Positions 24,201 through 34,088 of a DNA stretch of 64,000 bases are shown piece by piece (the first letter of the stretch is position 1; each line of letters starts with the position of its first letter). Source of the DNA: Trifolium pratense. Its lineage: Eukaryota; Streptophyta; Magnoliopsida; Fabales; Fabaceae. The stretch covers positions 43,484,215 through 43,548,214 of the forward strand of contig NC_060059.1 in NCBI RefSeq assembly GCF_020283565.1. Reading direction: 5' to 3'. The position numbers were made by a program, and so were the translations under genes. The notes under the pieces were generated by a model. The model was not told the origin of the DNA. It made no database searches and worked only from the letters and a program-made list of their open reading frames with translations.

Positions 24201-24708
24201 GCTTTTCTTCAGGTATCTTTTCACCCAAGGCATCAAATTGATTGTCAAAATCAAGTATGGTCATGTGAAAATCTTGAATGGTTTCATCATCATTCATTCT
24301 TAGATTCTCAAACTTAGTTGTCAGGAGTTGTAGCTTAGATAGCTTCACTTTAGAGGTACCTTCATGAACAGTCTCAAGAATTGTCCAAGCTTCCTTAGCA
24401 CAAACACACTTTTTGATGAGTCTGAATATGTGCTTGTCAACACCATTATATAGCGCATATAAAGCTTTTGAGTTTGCAAGAGCAAGCTCATCTTCTTCTT
24501 TGGACCATTCTTCAGCAGATTTCAACTCAAGAGTTGGTTTACCATCTTTGTCCATCTTCACAGGTGGAGTCCATCCTCTCAGAATTGCCTTCCATGTCTT
24601 GCTATCAATTTGTTTTAGGAAGGCCATCATGCGAGACTTCCAATAGTCATAGTTTGAAGCGCCAACCAAGAGAGGTGGTCTGGTAACAAAACCTCCTTCT
24701 TTGTCCAT
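21235..24708 (-). CDS. Element B gag-protease-integrase polyprotein lacking RT/RNase H
   Basis: This frame has 1,157 codons without a stop. Gag (residues about 1-230, RPPLLVGASNYDYWKSRMM) is followed by the CCHC knuckle CHECEGYGHIRTEC, a coiled-coil region (about 340-470) and a second knuckle CHHCGRKGHIRPYC. The protease site is DWYFDSGCSKHMTG. Integrase has the HHCC finger (HQKLGHLNLKSM ... CGECQIGKQ) and core blocks ELLHMDLMGP, RIRSDHGKEFEN and TPQQNGVVERKNRTLQE, then GIFLGYSTNNRAYRVFN. After a linker (RNPDQGVTIR) the frame jumps to LRGKLSICLFKEL, which matches the extreme C-terminus of copia RNase H. All RT motifs (such as the YVDD box) and RNase H motifs are absent, so about 500 codons were deleted in frame. 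Confidence 0.93.
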   Translation of the reverse strand: MDKEGGFVTRPPLLVGASNYDYWKSRMMAFLKQIDSKTWKAILRGWTPPVKMDKDGKPTLELKSAEEWSKEEDELALANSKALYALYNGVDKHIFRLIKKCVCAKEAWTILETVHEGTSKVKLSKLQLLTTKFENLRMNDDETIQDFHMTILDFDNQFDALGEKIPEEKLVRKMLRSLPKKFDMKVTAIEEAKDITDMKLDELVGSLQTYEVATNEKMDKKNKSIAFVSNAEEEDQQSDTESENSISDAMVLLRKQFNKVLKIMDKRPKTSAADIGRNTYRNFRKPVTDEKSAPNKGVQCHECEGYGHIRTECATFLKKQKKGLTVSWSDEDSEGETDTAKSIHALTGVCTSDTESCDEELTFDELAESYKELCLRSEEVCRISEKQKETISKLQTERIVNLTKISEIGVKCEEGLKTIEEQKAIIANLETDKLEQLAEISKLNEEVTELNSHLENLKKHVVMLFKGTDLDEILEKLPTPSRAKTGIGYEYKSVNRIKDYNKDGKYMPEISNQPSPTMYGKMSPHLSTGHHTTHRQVLPHMAPHRQRRQNPRFIPRHKSKYRSWRCHHCGRKGHIRPYCYKLYGYPNETIQEKLDPSITNAKKEWKQKVDVTNTKGCAAESCEKSLIAHTSLRASSKEDWYFDSGCSKHMTGVEKYLMDIKSYATSFVTFGDGAKGEIKGIGRLIDNGLPKLENVLIVKGLTANLISIRQLCDQGMQVNFTKNECLVTNDEGDILMKGVRSKDNCYLWVPLEEANVSTCLLTKEDEVKLWHQKLGHLNLKSMKRAISEEAIRGLPNLQIQEDNICGECQIGKQTKVSHQKLQHLSTSRVLELLHMDLMGPMQVESLGGKKYAFVVVDDFSRYTWVNFIRQKSETFDEFKDPCLQLQKENDCGILRIRSDHGKEFENSKFAEFCAAEGIAHEFSSPITPQQNGVVERKNRTLQEFVRVMLHAKNLPYKFWAEAMNTSCYIHNRVTLRTGTATTLCELWKNRKPTVKYFNVFRSKWYILADREPRRKFDPKSDEGIFLGYSTNNRAYRVFNSRTKTMMESINVVIDDTDLTSIDSAEETDVVTPVPTPDDDQAEYDSIQDFEPNTENLRPNKGPSIRVQKNHSKEISIRNPDQGVTIRISTYVILKNLKEEAQSGKLRGKLSICLFKEL

Positions 24709-24763
24709 CCTTGCCAGAAACGATTTCCCTGGAGCTCACCCTAAAATTCAGAACAGGGTGCCT

Positions 24764-24775
24764 GCTCTGATGCCA
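24764..24775 (-). other. Primer-binding site of element B
   Basis: The plus strand reads gctctgatgcca, one mismatch from the 3' end of initiator tRNA-Met, two bases inside the 5' LTR. It is the same variant as in element A. Confidence 0.88.
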
Positions 24776-24777
24776 AT

Positions 24778-25817
24778 TGAAATTCCTGGCACACAGTGGA
24801 CAGGTGTTGCTCAAGGTGTAGCAACACTTGTCTGTTGTAGACAGATGTTGTTACTGATGCGCCAACACTTGTCTATAAACAGAGCAAATAACATAAAACA
24901 ATACAAACAGTAAAGTAAATAACACACAAGAGTTGTTAACCCAGTTCAGCCTAAAGCCTACTCTGGGGGATACCAATCCAGGAATGAAGTCCACTATCAG
25001 CAGTATTACTTCGAAGTTAAACTCACCCGTTTACAACTTCTCACTTAATCACTACCCAATGACACTTCTACCTAGGAACTCCTAGATATGAGACCCCGTC
25101 CCAATTCCCACCTTAGCAACACAGACAGCGCTGCTATTCAATTTCACGAGCACAACAGGTGGAGACACACTCCTAAGAAACTAGGATTCACTCTTGCTTA
25201 AAAGCTTGCGAGTAAACCACACAACACAATAGAACAATCTCCGTACTTCAAAGCTTAGGAGAAGTTCACACTTACAACTCAATAACACTCAGGTCCTAAG
25301 CTTGCATCAATGAGACACAAAAGAGGCTCACAATTAACACTCTAAAATCCCTAAAACACACGCTTTGTAAGACTCGATTTTAGATGCCTGAAACCATATG
25401 CTTGCCTTCGTATTTATAGTAGTAGAACGACTTGGGCTTCAAGACAAAATTAGGGCTTCTAGAATTGCGGCAGCAGTGATATATTTCTGAAAATAATAGT
25501 TATATTTTTGAAACCGCAAAAATATATTTTCCAAAAATATAATTCTTTTGGAAAATAAAACTAGGGTTTAGCTGCCTCATGAAACACATTAAACACGTGC
25601 ACCTTCTTCTGTAAGAAACCTTGACATAATTCTTCAAACAGATCTTCAAAAGATTGAGTAGAAAATAATAACATCCAGCTGGCGCGCGCAGAACAGAGTC
25701 AGGTGTTGTTCCAAAGTGTCACAACATTTGTCACAACACTTGGGGTCAGCACACTTGTCTCAACACTTGGCTAAAATATGTTTTTGCAAAATGTAGCCAA
25801 TATACAAAAACCCAACA
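24778..25817 (-). repeat. 5' LTR of element B
   Basis: This is the 1,040-bp partner of 17,375-18,414. On the minus strand it starts TGTTGGGTTTTTGTATATTG and ends AGGAATTTCA. The TATA box CTATAAATA (minus strand) is at 25,411-25,419. Transcription would run towards gag at 24,708. Confidence 0.95.
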
Positions 25818-27274
25818 GCTTCAGTTCTTTGTTGTTCAGAGTCTGTAGGAACTGTTATGTTCAGAGGTTCTTCAGAGAATGGATGTTCTGAGTAGTTTGG
25901 AATATCTGAATACTGATCCTCTGATACCTGAAATCTAGACAAACCTTCCACAAGCTCTGACACTTGGTCAGGCTCTTTGTCATCAAACTTGACATGCATA
26001 GTTTCTTCCACAGTGTGTGTTTCAGAAATATACAGTCTGTATGCTTTTGAGCGTTCAGAATATCCTATAAAGATACCCTTATAACCTCTAGCATCAAATT
26101 TCTTTAGATGGACTTTGTTGTTTAAGATGTAACAAGTACATCCAAACTGATGAAAATAAGAAATATCAGGCTTTCTTCCTTTGAACAATTCATAAGCAGT
26201 TTTGTTCAATTTAGATCTGATATAGATTCTATTTTGAACATAACATGCTGTGTTTACAGCTTCTGCCCATAAGAATTTTGCTACATTAGTTTCATGCATC
26301 ATGGTTCTGGCCATTTCTTGCAGAGTTCTATTCTTCCTTTCTACAACCCCATTTTGTTGAGGAGTTCTAGGAGAAGAGAATTCATGCAAGATGCCATATT
26401 TTTCACAAAAGTTTTCAAAAGGTTCATTTTCAAATTCTCCACCATGATCACTTCTAACTTTTAAAATCGTGTAGCCTTTTTCATTTTGAATTTGTTTGCA
26501 GAAAACACTAAACTCATCATATGCTTCATCTTTTGTTCTTAGGAATTTTACCCAAGTCCATCTACTGTAGTCATCAACAATCACTAATCCATACTTCTTT
26601 CCATTGATAGAGGCAGTGTTAACTGGCCCAAACAGATCAATGTGAAGAAGTTCCAATGGTCTTGAGGTAGAAACAATGTTCTTAGGTTTAAAAGATGATT
26701 TTGTAATTTTTCCTTTTTGACAAGAACCACAAAGTGTGTTTGAGTGATATTTGATTTTTGGTAAACCTCTGACAAGGTCAAGCTTGCTAAGCTTAGAGAT
26801 TAACCTCCAGTTAGCATGGCCTAACCTCTTATGCCAGATCCATTTTTCTTCACTCAAGGTCAAAAGACACATCACTTTTTGTTCATTCAAATCAGAAAGA
26901 TTAATTTTATAAACATTGTTCTTTCTCAGACCTTTGAATATAATGGAGTTATCAGATTGTTTAGACACAGTACATGATTCCTTATTAAAGACAACTACAT
27001 AACCATTGTCGCAAAATTGACTTATGCTCAATAAGTTATGTTTGAGTCCATCTACTAACCAAACATCATTAATAGATAGGGAAGAATTATCTACTGTACC
27101 TGTACCTATTATCTTTCCTTTTTGATTACCTCCAAAGCCAACAGATCCTCCTTCTTTCATAGTCAGCTTAGAAAATAGTTGTTTGTCACCAGTCATATGC
27201 CTTGAACATCCACTATCCAGATACCATGAGTGATTCATGATACTTCTTTGAGTGGCGGGCTGTATGAGAAACAA
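25818..27274 (-). CDS. SIRE element pol, protease-integrase part
   Basis: The frame carries the protease site SWYLDSGCSRHMTG near its start. The integrase has the HHCC finger (HKRLGHANWRLI ... CGSCQKGK), core blocks ELLHIDLFGP, KVRSDHGGEFEN and TPQQNGVVERKNRTLQEM, and GIFIGYSERSKAYRLY. Native sequence ends at 25,818, where element B starts; the open frame runs on into its LTR to 25,760. The upstream gag ends at a stop around 27,277-27,279 in a different frame, so expression of pol needs a frameshift or the gene is mutated there. No ATG is obvious before the protease; the frame opens near 27,274. Confidence 0.9.
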
Positions 27275-27276
27275 CT

Positions 27277-29685
27277 TTAATCATTGCGGTAGAACTCTTC
27301 ATCACAGTTAATGATAAAGTCATCCCAGTATTCTTCCTCTTCATTTCTCAAGTTCTGATTGTTAACTTGAGAACTTGTCAGCCATTTGTCTAGGACATAA
27401 GCCCTTCTTCCTTTGCATATGATTTGTTTCCATACTCTAGGTAGGACATATCCTTTCCTAGTTGGTAAATCTGAATGATACATTATTTCAGCTTTTGGTA
27501 CCCATCTTCTGGGTCCACGCTTGTTAGTCCACAAATGCTTACTATGTTGTTTAGTGTTAGAGAAAGATCTTGGTTTAGAATAATAACCTTTTTGAAACCT
27601 TTTCTTTGTTTGAGATCTGTTATTATTCCAGGATTTGGATTGTTTATGATTCCAGGGTTTGTATTTATTACCAATCCCATGTTCTGATTGATTATATCTA
27701 CTGACTCTAGAATCATAAATAATCTGAGTCCTGTACTGCATCTGAGGTTTGGAGTTTGAATTTTTTCTTTTAAAAACTTCCGAGCTTTTAGATTGACTAG
27801 ACTCAGGTACTGAAGTTCCTTTGGTTCCAGAATTTGAAGTCTCAGATGTTGAAGTTTTCAGAACTTCTGAACTAATGTTCTCAGGTTCTGAACAACTTCT
27901 ATCTTCTGAACTTTTCTTTCCAGATCCTGAGGAACTTGGTTCCTCTGAGCTGTCAGCTTCTAAATCACTCAGATCATCATTCTCATTTTCAACAGTACCA
28001 GGATTCTTTCCCTCTTCACTTGGTGGAACAACATAATAAACCCAAGATTTTCCAACCTTTTTGGCAAAGGTCTTCAGCTTTGAATATGTTCTACCATATT
28101 CATAGCCAAGTCCTTCTCCTCTATGTCTCAAAACATTATAAATTCTATTAGCAGTTTTGCTCTTCCCAAGGTTGAGATGCACAAACTGTTGAAGAGTTAT
28201 TTCCTGCTCATCAATAGGTTTGTGACAAACAGCACAACCCTTTTCAAAGTCATTCACTCTATTCAGAGTTTCTTGATACAGACCTTGAAAATGTTCTGCT
28301 TGTTCAGTCAGAGTGTTAAGCTTTTCTTGTAAAACTTTTTGTTTACTTAACACTCTGAGATGTTTCTCAATGACCTTGTTAAGTGCAGTTATAAGTTGAG
28401 ATTTAGAACAGTCAGAAAATACCTCATCTGTTACTTCTGAATCTGATTCTGATTCATCCTCTGAGTCTGCATCTGAGTCAGTTGAAGCCATCAGGGCTAG
28501 ATTTGCCTCTTCCTCTTCCTCAACTTCTTCCTCAGATGATAGCTCTTCAAAAGTAGCCATCAGACTCTTTTTCAATTTGCTCTTAAATTGTTGCTTCTTT
28601 GAGCTGTATCTTTTGTTTTTGTCTTTGGCAGACATTTCTGGACAGTCAGCAATAAAGTGTCCTGGCTTCTTACAGTTGAAGCAGTTCTTCTGATCATCCT
28701 TTTTGCTGACAAAGTTTCTGGAGCTGTTACCTCTGAAGTTTCTTTTGTTAAATCTGTTCCATTGCTGAAACTTGGTGAATAAAGCAAACTCATCTTCACC
28801 CATTTCCTCCTCTTGACCATCTGCAGAAGATTCCTCTTCAAGGTCAAGAAGCTGAGTCTTAAGAGCTTTAGAATGAGTCCTAGTTGACTGTAAAGCCACA
28901 GACTTGGACTTCTTCTTAGCTTCTGAATCAGCATTCAGAACCATCTCATGGCTTCTGAGATTGCTTATCAGAGCCTCAAGACTCAGAGTCTTGAGATTTT
29001 GAGCTTCCTCTATTGCAGTGACCTTAGGTCTCCAAGCAATAGGAAGACTTCTCAGAATCTTCTGAACATGGTCATAGGTGGAATAACTTCTCTTAAGAGC
29101 TTTAAGACCAGATACAAGGATTTGAAACCTTGTAAACATAGTTTCAATGTTTTCATCTTGTTGCATAGTGAATAGTTCATATTGCCTTATCAAGAGACTA
29201 GCCTTAGCCTCTTGAACCTTTTCATTACCATCATAGGTAGCACACATAGAGTCAAAGATAGATTTAGCAGTAGACTTGTCTTCTATTCGGACATAATCCT
29301 CATGTCTAATAGCACCAACAACAATGTCCTTTACTCTATGATGCTTAGTGTAGGTTTTTAAGTTAGCTGGTGTGAGTAACTTTCTATGCTCAATGGACAA
29401 TCTTCCATGTTCATTTAAGTTTTCAAAAGTTACTCCCAGCTCAACCAAATCCCACAACTCATGATCAATAGCAGTAATATTGCTATACAGTCTTTCCTTC
29501 CACCACTCAAATAATGATGCATCACCATTGAATATTGATATACAGTCTTTCCCATTGCCACTATGTTCATGTGATTCATTACTTAAGTAGTCAAAACCAA
29601 AAGCATTTCTAGGACCACCACCAGCACCACTGGCATCACCGGCTTCACCGGTTGTTCTAGTGCTACTATCGTCTCCTCCAGACAT
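27277..29685 (-). CDS. SIRE element gag
   Basis: This is an 802-codon frame from the ATG at 29,685, 55 bases after the primer site. A Gly-rich N-terminus (MSGGDDSSTRTTGEAGDASG) is followed by the UBN2-type gag domain (about 50-270, with ISIFNGDASLFEWWKERLY), the CCHC knuckle CFNCKKPGHFIADC (near 335), acidic stretches (EEVEEEEEANLALMAS), a coiled-coil region near 440-490 and a Ser-rich then Arg/Lys/Asn-rich C-terminus. It would form the cytoplasmic particle and package RNA. The frame ends 4 bases from the opening of the protease-integrase frame, in a different phase. Confidence 0.9.
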   Translation of the reverse strand: MSGGDDSSTRTTGEAGDASGAGGGPRNAFGFDYLSNESHEHSGNGKDCISIFNGDASLFEWWKERLYSNITAIDHELWDLVELGVTFENLNEHGRLSIEHRKLLTPANLKTYTKHHRVKDIVVGAIRHEDYVRIEDKSTAKSIFDSMCATYDGNEKVQEAKASLLIRQYELFTMQQDENIETMFTRFQILVSGLKALKRSYSTYDHVQKILRSLPIAWRPKVTAIEEAQNLKTLSLEALISNLRSHEMVLNADSEAKKKSKSVALQSTRTHSKALKTQLLDLEEESSADGQEEEMGEDEFALFTKFQQWNRFNKRNFRGNSSRNFVSKKDDQKNCFNCKKPGHFIADCPEMSAKDKNKRYSSKKQQFKSKLKKSLMATFEELSSEEEVEEEEEANLALMASTDSDADSEDESESDSEVTDEVFSDCSKSQLITALNKVIEKHLRVLSKQKVLQEKLNTLTEQAEHFQGLYQETLNRVNDFEKGCAVCHKPIDEQEITLQQFVHLNLGKSKTANRIYNVLRHRGEGLGYEYGRTYSKLKTFAKKVGKSWVYYVVPPSEEGKNPGTVENENDDLSDLEADSSEEPSSSGSGKKSSEDRSCSEPENISSEVLKTSTSETSNSGTKGTSVPESSQSKSSEVFKRKNSNSKPQMQYRTQIIYDSRVSRYNQSEHGIGNKYKPWNHKQSKSWNNNRSQTKKRFQKGYYSKPRSFSNTKQHSKHLWTNKRGPRRWVPKAEIMYHSDLPTRKGYVLPRVWKQIICKGRRAYVLDKWLTSSQVNNQNLRNEEEEYWDDFIINCDEEFYRND

Positions 29686-29740
29686 AGTGTTCTCACAAGA
29701 TCTTTACTGTCTCACTGTTAAGTGAAAGTAACAGACCAGA

Positions 29741-29753
29741 GCTCTAGATACCA
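29741..29753 (-). other. Primer-binding site of the outer SIRE element
   Basis: The plus strand reads gctctagatacca, like the 3' end of initiator tRNA-Met (gctctgatacca) but with one inserted base and a changed neighbour. It lies beside the LTR edge at 29,756. Confidence 0.75.
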
Positions 29754-29755
29754 AT

Positions 29756-30840
29756 TGAAGGTGTGAAAACACAAGAAGGGGGGGGGGTCGAATTGTGTTT
29801 TAGTCAAGTTTAAAACTTTTTCAAGTTCTTAACTTAACTTCAACAGCAGCGGATAAATAACACAATAAATAAAGTTCAGAGAGAGAGAGAGATCACACAA
29901 GCAATTTATACTGGTTCCTCTCACAAAACGAGAGTAGTCCAGTCCCCTTGCACTTCCAAGGGATTTCACTATAATCACACAAGATTACAACTGCTCAAGC
30001 ACACAAGCAAGAGACTTCACCACAATGCTCAAGCACACAAGCTTAAGACTTCACACTTAAGCACACAAGCTTAAGTTACCTCAAGAACTAGATATAATAA
30101 AGTAAATGAAAGAATACAACAGCTCTTAAACAGAACCTAGAAGAACAAATACTAAATATTTGAACTAAAAGTGCAACAACACAGTTCAGAGGTTCAGAGC
30201 TTTGTATGAGGAATTCAGAGTTTGTTCTTGCGTGTTAATAATCCTTGATATTTAATTACAACTGATTCCTTTAGTATATATACGACTAGAAAAGAGTCGT
30301 TGCAAAGAAGACCGTTGAAGTAGATAACCTTTTGTCTTCAAGCAGCCTGTCTTGATGCAGTTTGGTTGTATCCAAAACTAAGTAAGAGTTTCAGGTACTT
30401 TGACTACTGCAGAGAAGACTTTCCTTATTCAGCTAACACCACTGATGACCCACGTTCTCAAAAGAGAACAGACAGAAAGAGATTAGCTGTTCTGATCATG
30501 CTTGAAAGGTCCTTTTCTTCATTGGTAGAAGAGTTGACTTGCAAAAGAGAATCTTTACAAACTTCAAGAAGATCATCAAAGTTTGATGAGGCTTAGACCT
30601 TAAGAAGTTCTGAAGACTTCATCGTCTGAAGATTACAACTTCTGAGTCTCACGATCTTCTGAACGCTTACAAACTTCTGAAGTCCTTATCTTCTGATCGT
30701 TAATCAGAGCTTAATTGAATCTAAGTCCTGCACACTTAAATTAAATTTTTAGTCCTTCCAATTGTTTATTAATACTTTGTTATCATCAAAACCTTAATAG
30801 ATTTAGGGGCAAACATTTTTAAATCAATTTTGTTCCAACA
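29756..30840 (-). repeat. 5' LTR of the outer SIRE element (1,085 bp)
   Basis: On the minus strand it starts TGTTGGAACAAAATTGATTT, a start typical of SIRE LTRs, and ends CACACCTTCA beside the primer site. A TATA-like stretch tatatata lies at 30,275-30,282. A run of about nine Gs occurs at 29,778-29,787 and a GA microsatellite near 29,878-29,891. The insertion point in the LINE is 30,840/30,841, and the expected target duplication is 30,841-30,845 (cccac). Confidence 0.85.
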
Positions 30841-30887
30841 CCCACAACCAAATACACACAAATGAGCTGCAGAAGATAATATGCCTC
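30841..30887 (-). pseudogene. LINE ORF2 fragment between the SIRE LTR and element C
   Basis: On the minus strand, removing element C lets the LINE frame at 38,226 read straight on into this piece, giving LVTRGILSSAAHLCVFGCG. That is the zinc-binding reverse transcriptase C-terminal (zf-RVT) motif of plant L1-type LINEs. It shows that both copia elements landed in the same LINE. Confidence 0.8.
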
Positions 30888-31886
30888 TGAAATTCTGGCA
30901 CACTAGTAACACGATGTTGAACACGATGCTCCAACACTGTATGTTTGATCTGATGATCCAACACTGTGTTCAACACTGAACTAGACGCACAGTAAGGAAA
31001 TGTAAAATGCACGAAACAGAATAACACAGTTATTTGTTAACCCAGTTCAGCATAACAACCTACTCTGGGGGATACCAATCCAGGAGTGAATCCACTATGA
31101 TAGTATTAGTTCAAAGCCCTCAATAAACGCCCCGTTTATTGACTTTTCACCTAATCATCACCCGTGCTATATTCTACCTAAGTCACACCTAGGTATGAGA
31201 ACCTCGGCTCAACTCCTCTTAATCACAACCACTGTGATCGTACACGTTACAGTTTACAGATGAAGACACACTTCTTAAAACAACCACCAATTCCGTACTT
31301 CAAAGCTTAGGAATGGTTCATACACACTATCTCCTTGCTTAGAAGCTCCGGAGATATTACAACACAGTAACACACAGTCCTTAATCTTGCATCAAGGTAA
31401 TACAAGAAGAGGAACACAATTAACAATACTAAAACCCTAAGCACACGCTTTGTAAAACTCAATTTCGGCTTCAGTGATTTGCACAAGGGTTCAGTCTTCC
31501 TTTATATAGCCTGAGCTAGCACGAGCTAGGTCTTGAATTGGGCTTTAAAAAACGCAGCAGGTCCAGAAGTTACTTCAAGGAATATTCTTGAATCAAATGT
31601 TTTGTTTCCATAAATAGTTGATGCATTCTGAAACAAAACTAGGTCATGGCCGCCTTCTAGAACATTAGGAAAGGCGTGCTGCTTGGTGCACAAGTAAAAA
31701 GGCGAGATTTCCATAAATAGAACTCCACGCGAGATTAAAAATATCAGGCCCGGCCCACTGGATGTGGTATCCAATGTTGAAGCATTCTATCCAACATCTT
31801 GCTTGTACCTGATGTTGAAACATTCAGTTCAACATCTAACTTGAATATTTGTTTTAGCAAAATGAGCCCAACATAAAACACCAACA
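30888..31886 (-). repeat. 3' LTR of element C
   Basis: This 999-bp LTR has TG/CA ends (plus strand tgaaattctggc ... aacaccaaca). It shares with the element B LTR a block around 'ctctgggggataccaatccagg' positions (31,064-31,085). A TATA-like ttatatag lies near 31,501-31,508 (plus strand). The word gatgttgaa recurs on both sides. Confidence 0.93.
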
Positions 31887-31899
31887 ATCTCTCCCTTTG
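31887..31899 (-). other. Polypurine tract of element C
   Basis: On the minus strand caaagggagagat abuts the 3' LTR. It matches element B's tract except for one base. Confidence 0.85.
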
Positions 31900-33078
31900 G
31901 CAATTTTTGGCTAAAACAACCTAAGATCATTTCAACTAATCTAGAGTGATACATCACCTACCTTTCTTCAAATCAACATAAGCACACAGTCATGAAGTAA
32001 AGTAGAACATCTTCAAATGCAGTTTTCAATAGAACTTCTCAGATGAAAATAGCAAAGAGACGTATCACACAAGAATAACAGAGGCGTGCAACAGCGGAAT
32101 AGTGAACACAACTTGCCTCACAGGAAAACGCCAATGGAGTGAAAAATATTCTCATAAAAAGAATCACCGGGGAAAAATAAATTCCCTCATGGCTGAGAGC
32201 AATAAACTCTCAGGAAGCAAGATGTTCATTTTCAACAGAACATCAGGTAACATGATTCAACACCGATTAGAACATCTAACATTGCGCCACAGAAGGCAAC
32301 CCACAACACATAACACTACTCTTCACAGATTCAGCAAACAATCAACAGTACATCAAGCACACTTACCTCTCCCCGTTTTTAGCCACAAAATATGCCAAAC
32401 AGAAGAGTATCACAGAAATCCATAGTGCAGAGTATCAGAGCATAACAGATCCATATATTAGTATCTAGCAATCCGTAGTCTTGTAATAGCAGAAGCATTA
32501 CTTCACATACAAAAATGTAGCAGCATTGCTATACGTAACATATACTACACTCCACAACAGGAAGGGCAAATGTCTCAACATTAAGCACCACATCATAAAA
32601 CATCAGATAACTACTCCCCTTCAAGCCATGCATAACAGAGTATCAAAACATCACACACCACTCATGCAGAGCACATTCAGAACATATGCAGAGCACATAC
32701 ATCAGATACTATACATCACATACTCCTACCGTGCCCACACCAGATGTTAGAGCATCTGTCAGCACATCATGCACACTAAATAATACTCCTCCTTCTCAAT
32801 ATCAGAGATGAGCAAAAATTTAATCAAACATTTTTACTCCCCCTAAATAAGTGCATATCAGAACTTACTCCCCCTGAACTCATGCATGGCAAACATAAGT
32901 ACTACGGCACATATCAGATGTTGCAACATCAGATAGCACATCAACATACTGCACACTACTAACCACCAACTATTCCCCCTTTTTAGACAAAATAGGGTCT
33001 TCATAGAAATAGCAGAATATCCAGAGACATAATGCAGAATATCACAGTCCAGATGCACACAAGGTTCTTAAATTTAGA
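31900..33078. other. Non-coding 3' region of element C
   Basis: About 1.2 kb without a convincing gene. The plus strand repeats actcccc(t/c)-type words followed within about 15 bases by a gcat motif (near 32,611, 32,837, 32,867) and ccccctttttag (32,973). These are the same class of purine-rich minus-strand motif as in element B. Confidence 0.7.
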
Positions 33079-34038
33079 TCATAACCCACACATGGAAAAG
33101 AAATCCAAAAGAAACATTACACAGAGGCACTGTCTTGGGGAATCATTTCCCTCATCTTCAACCTCAGAGTCTTCTTCCTCATTATCACCACCTGCATCAA
33201 CACTCAGATTCTCATCAACACCTGCATCAGTTGCTTCTAATGCAGCTTCTTCAAGCTTCAGAGCATGAATCATTCGCTCAAACTACAACTTCTTTTCATC
33301 CAGCTAACTAGAGGTTGTAAGTTGTAAAGCATATCTACTACCTCCATCACAACAAACACATAGTCAACATTCACAAAATAGACATTTACCCTTGTTTGCA
33401 CAATATGACAAGGGCATAAGAAAACATTGTTCCAATCTCCCATGAACAGTCTTTGGCTGAGGTTCATCCAAGAAGTCAACCTCATCAAGATCAATCATCT
33501 CTTGTGCTTCATCTACTGTCTTTTCAGACTCAGTATCTTTATCACCAAGAGAGACAACTTTCTCTATACTTTCCTCTGTTTTAGAGTCTTCAATAACATC
33601 AGCAGGAATATCATTGTTTTCTTTGTCCTGCAATTCATCTTCAGTAACAGCCTCAAAATCACAACTATCACCAAAAGACTCAGTGATAGTGGCAACATTT
33701 GGATTAGGCTGGACAGAGGATGTTCCAACATCCTGTGCAACATCAAGAGTAGTAATGTTCTCCTTGATAGAAAAAGTAACAAGCTCAACAACAGAATCAG
33801 AGATGGACTTATCAGATGGAGCTACATGATCATTCACAACTACAAATGGTTGTACAGTAGCATCAACAGTATTATCAGAGTTTGACATGGTAATCTGATT
33901 GAAATAAAATAGTTTTTGATTGAATTGAACTTCAAACATAGCACAATCAGTGTGACAGTAGGTGAAAGAGAGTTGATTGCATGTTATGACACAGTTATGG
34001 CAATTTTGATATGATTGCCCGGAATTAGCGTGCATCAC
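33079..34038 (-). pseudogene. Second ORF of element C (unknown function)
   Basis: The main frame (33,364-34,038, 224 codons) begins MMHANSGQS, like the MVHANQGKCD start in element B, and begins 51 bases after the gag-pol stop, the same spacing as in B. Its middle is acidic and Ser/Thr/Val-rich (for example DSKTEESIEKVVSLGDKDTE). A separate acidic stretch in another frame (33,079-33,273, ATDAGVDENLSVDAGGDNEE) probably belongs to the same original protein after a frameshift. No known domain is recognised. Confidence 0.55.
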
Positions 34039-34088
34039 TGGTGGGAGCGAAGTGAAAATGTGGTTGCACGCTCAAAACTCTTTAACTG

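Larger units (their letters stand above)
17375..25817 (-). mobile_element. Copia element B: LTR element with gag-protease-integrase but no RT
   Basis: The element is 8,443 bp with two 1,040-bp LTRs (17,375-18,414 and 24,778-25,817), flanked by the target duplication gcttc (17,370-17,374 and 25,818-25,822). On the minus strand it has a primer site (24,775-24,764), a 1,157-codon gag-protease-integrase frame (24,708-21,235), a second ORF (21,183-20,533), about 2.1 kb of non-coding DNA and a polypurine tract (18,427-18,415). A hand comparison of the LTRs found two differences. RT and RNase H are missing from the whole interior, so it must depend on enzymes of another element. Confidence 0.93.
12278..30840 (-). 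mobile_element. Outer SIRE/Maximus-type copia element, interrupted by elements A and B
   Basis: The minus-strand order is 5' LTR (30,840-29,756), primer site, gag (29,685-27,277), protease/integrase (27,274-25,818), an 8.4-kb insertion (element B, 25,817-17,375), RT/RNase H (17,374-15,668) and a third ORF (15,215-12,672). Element A sits at 12,277, so the 3' LTR is beyond the window. Without element B, the two pol halves meet at the duplicated pentamer gcttc. The LTR start TGTTGGAACAAAATTGATTT and an extra ORF after pol are typical of the SIRE lineage. The element is inserted in a LINE at 30,840/30,841. Confidence 0.88.

Noticed and set aside
17375..25817. Segmental duplication of a 1-kb gene-free block (17,375 and 24,778)
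   Set aside because: The two copies have TG/CA ends, a primer site, a polypurine tract and a matching 5-bp target duplication, so they are LTRs.
33427..33885. A 152-codon plus-strand frame
   Set aside because: It is the opposite-strand shadow of element C's second ORF and has no recognisable domain.
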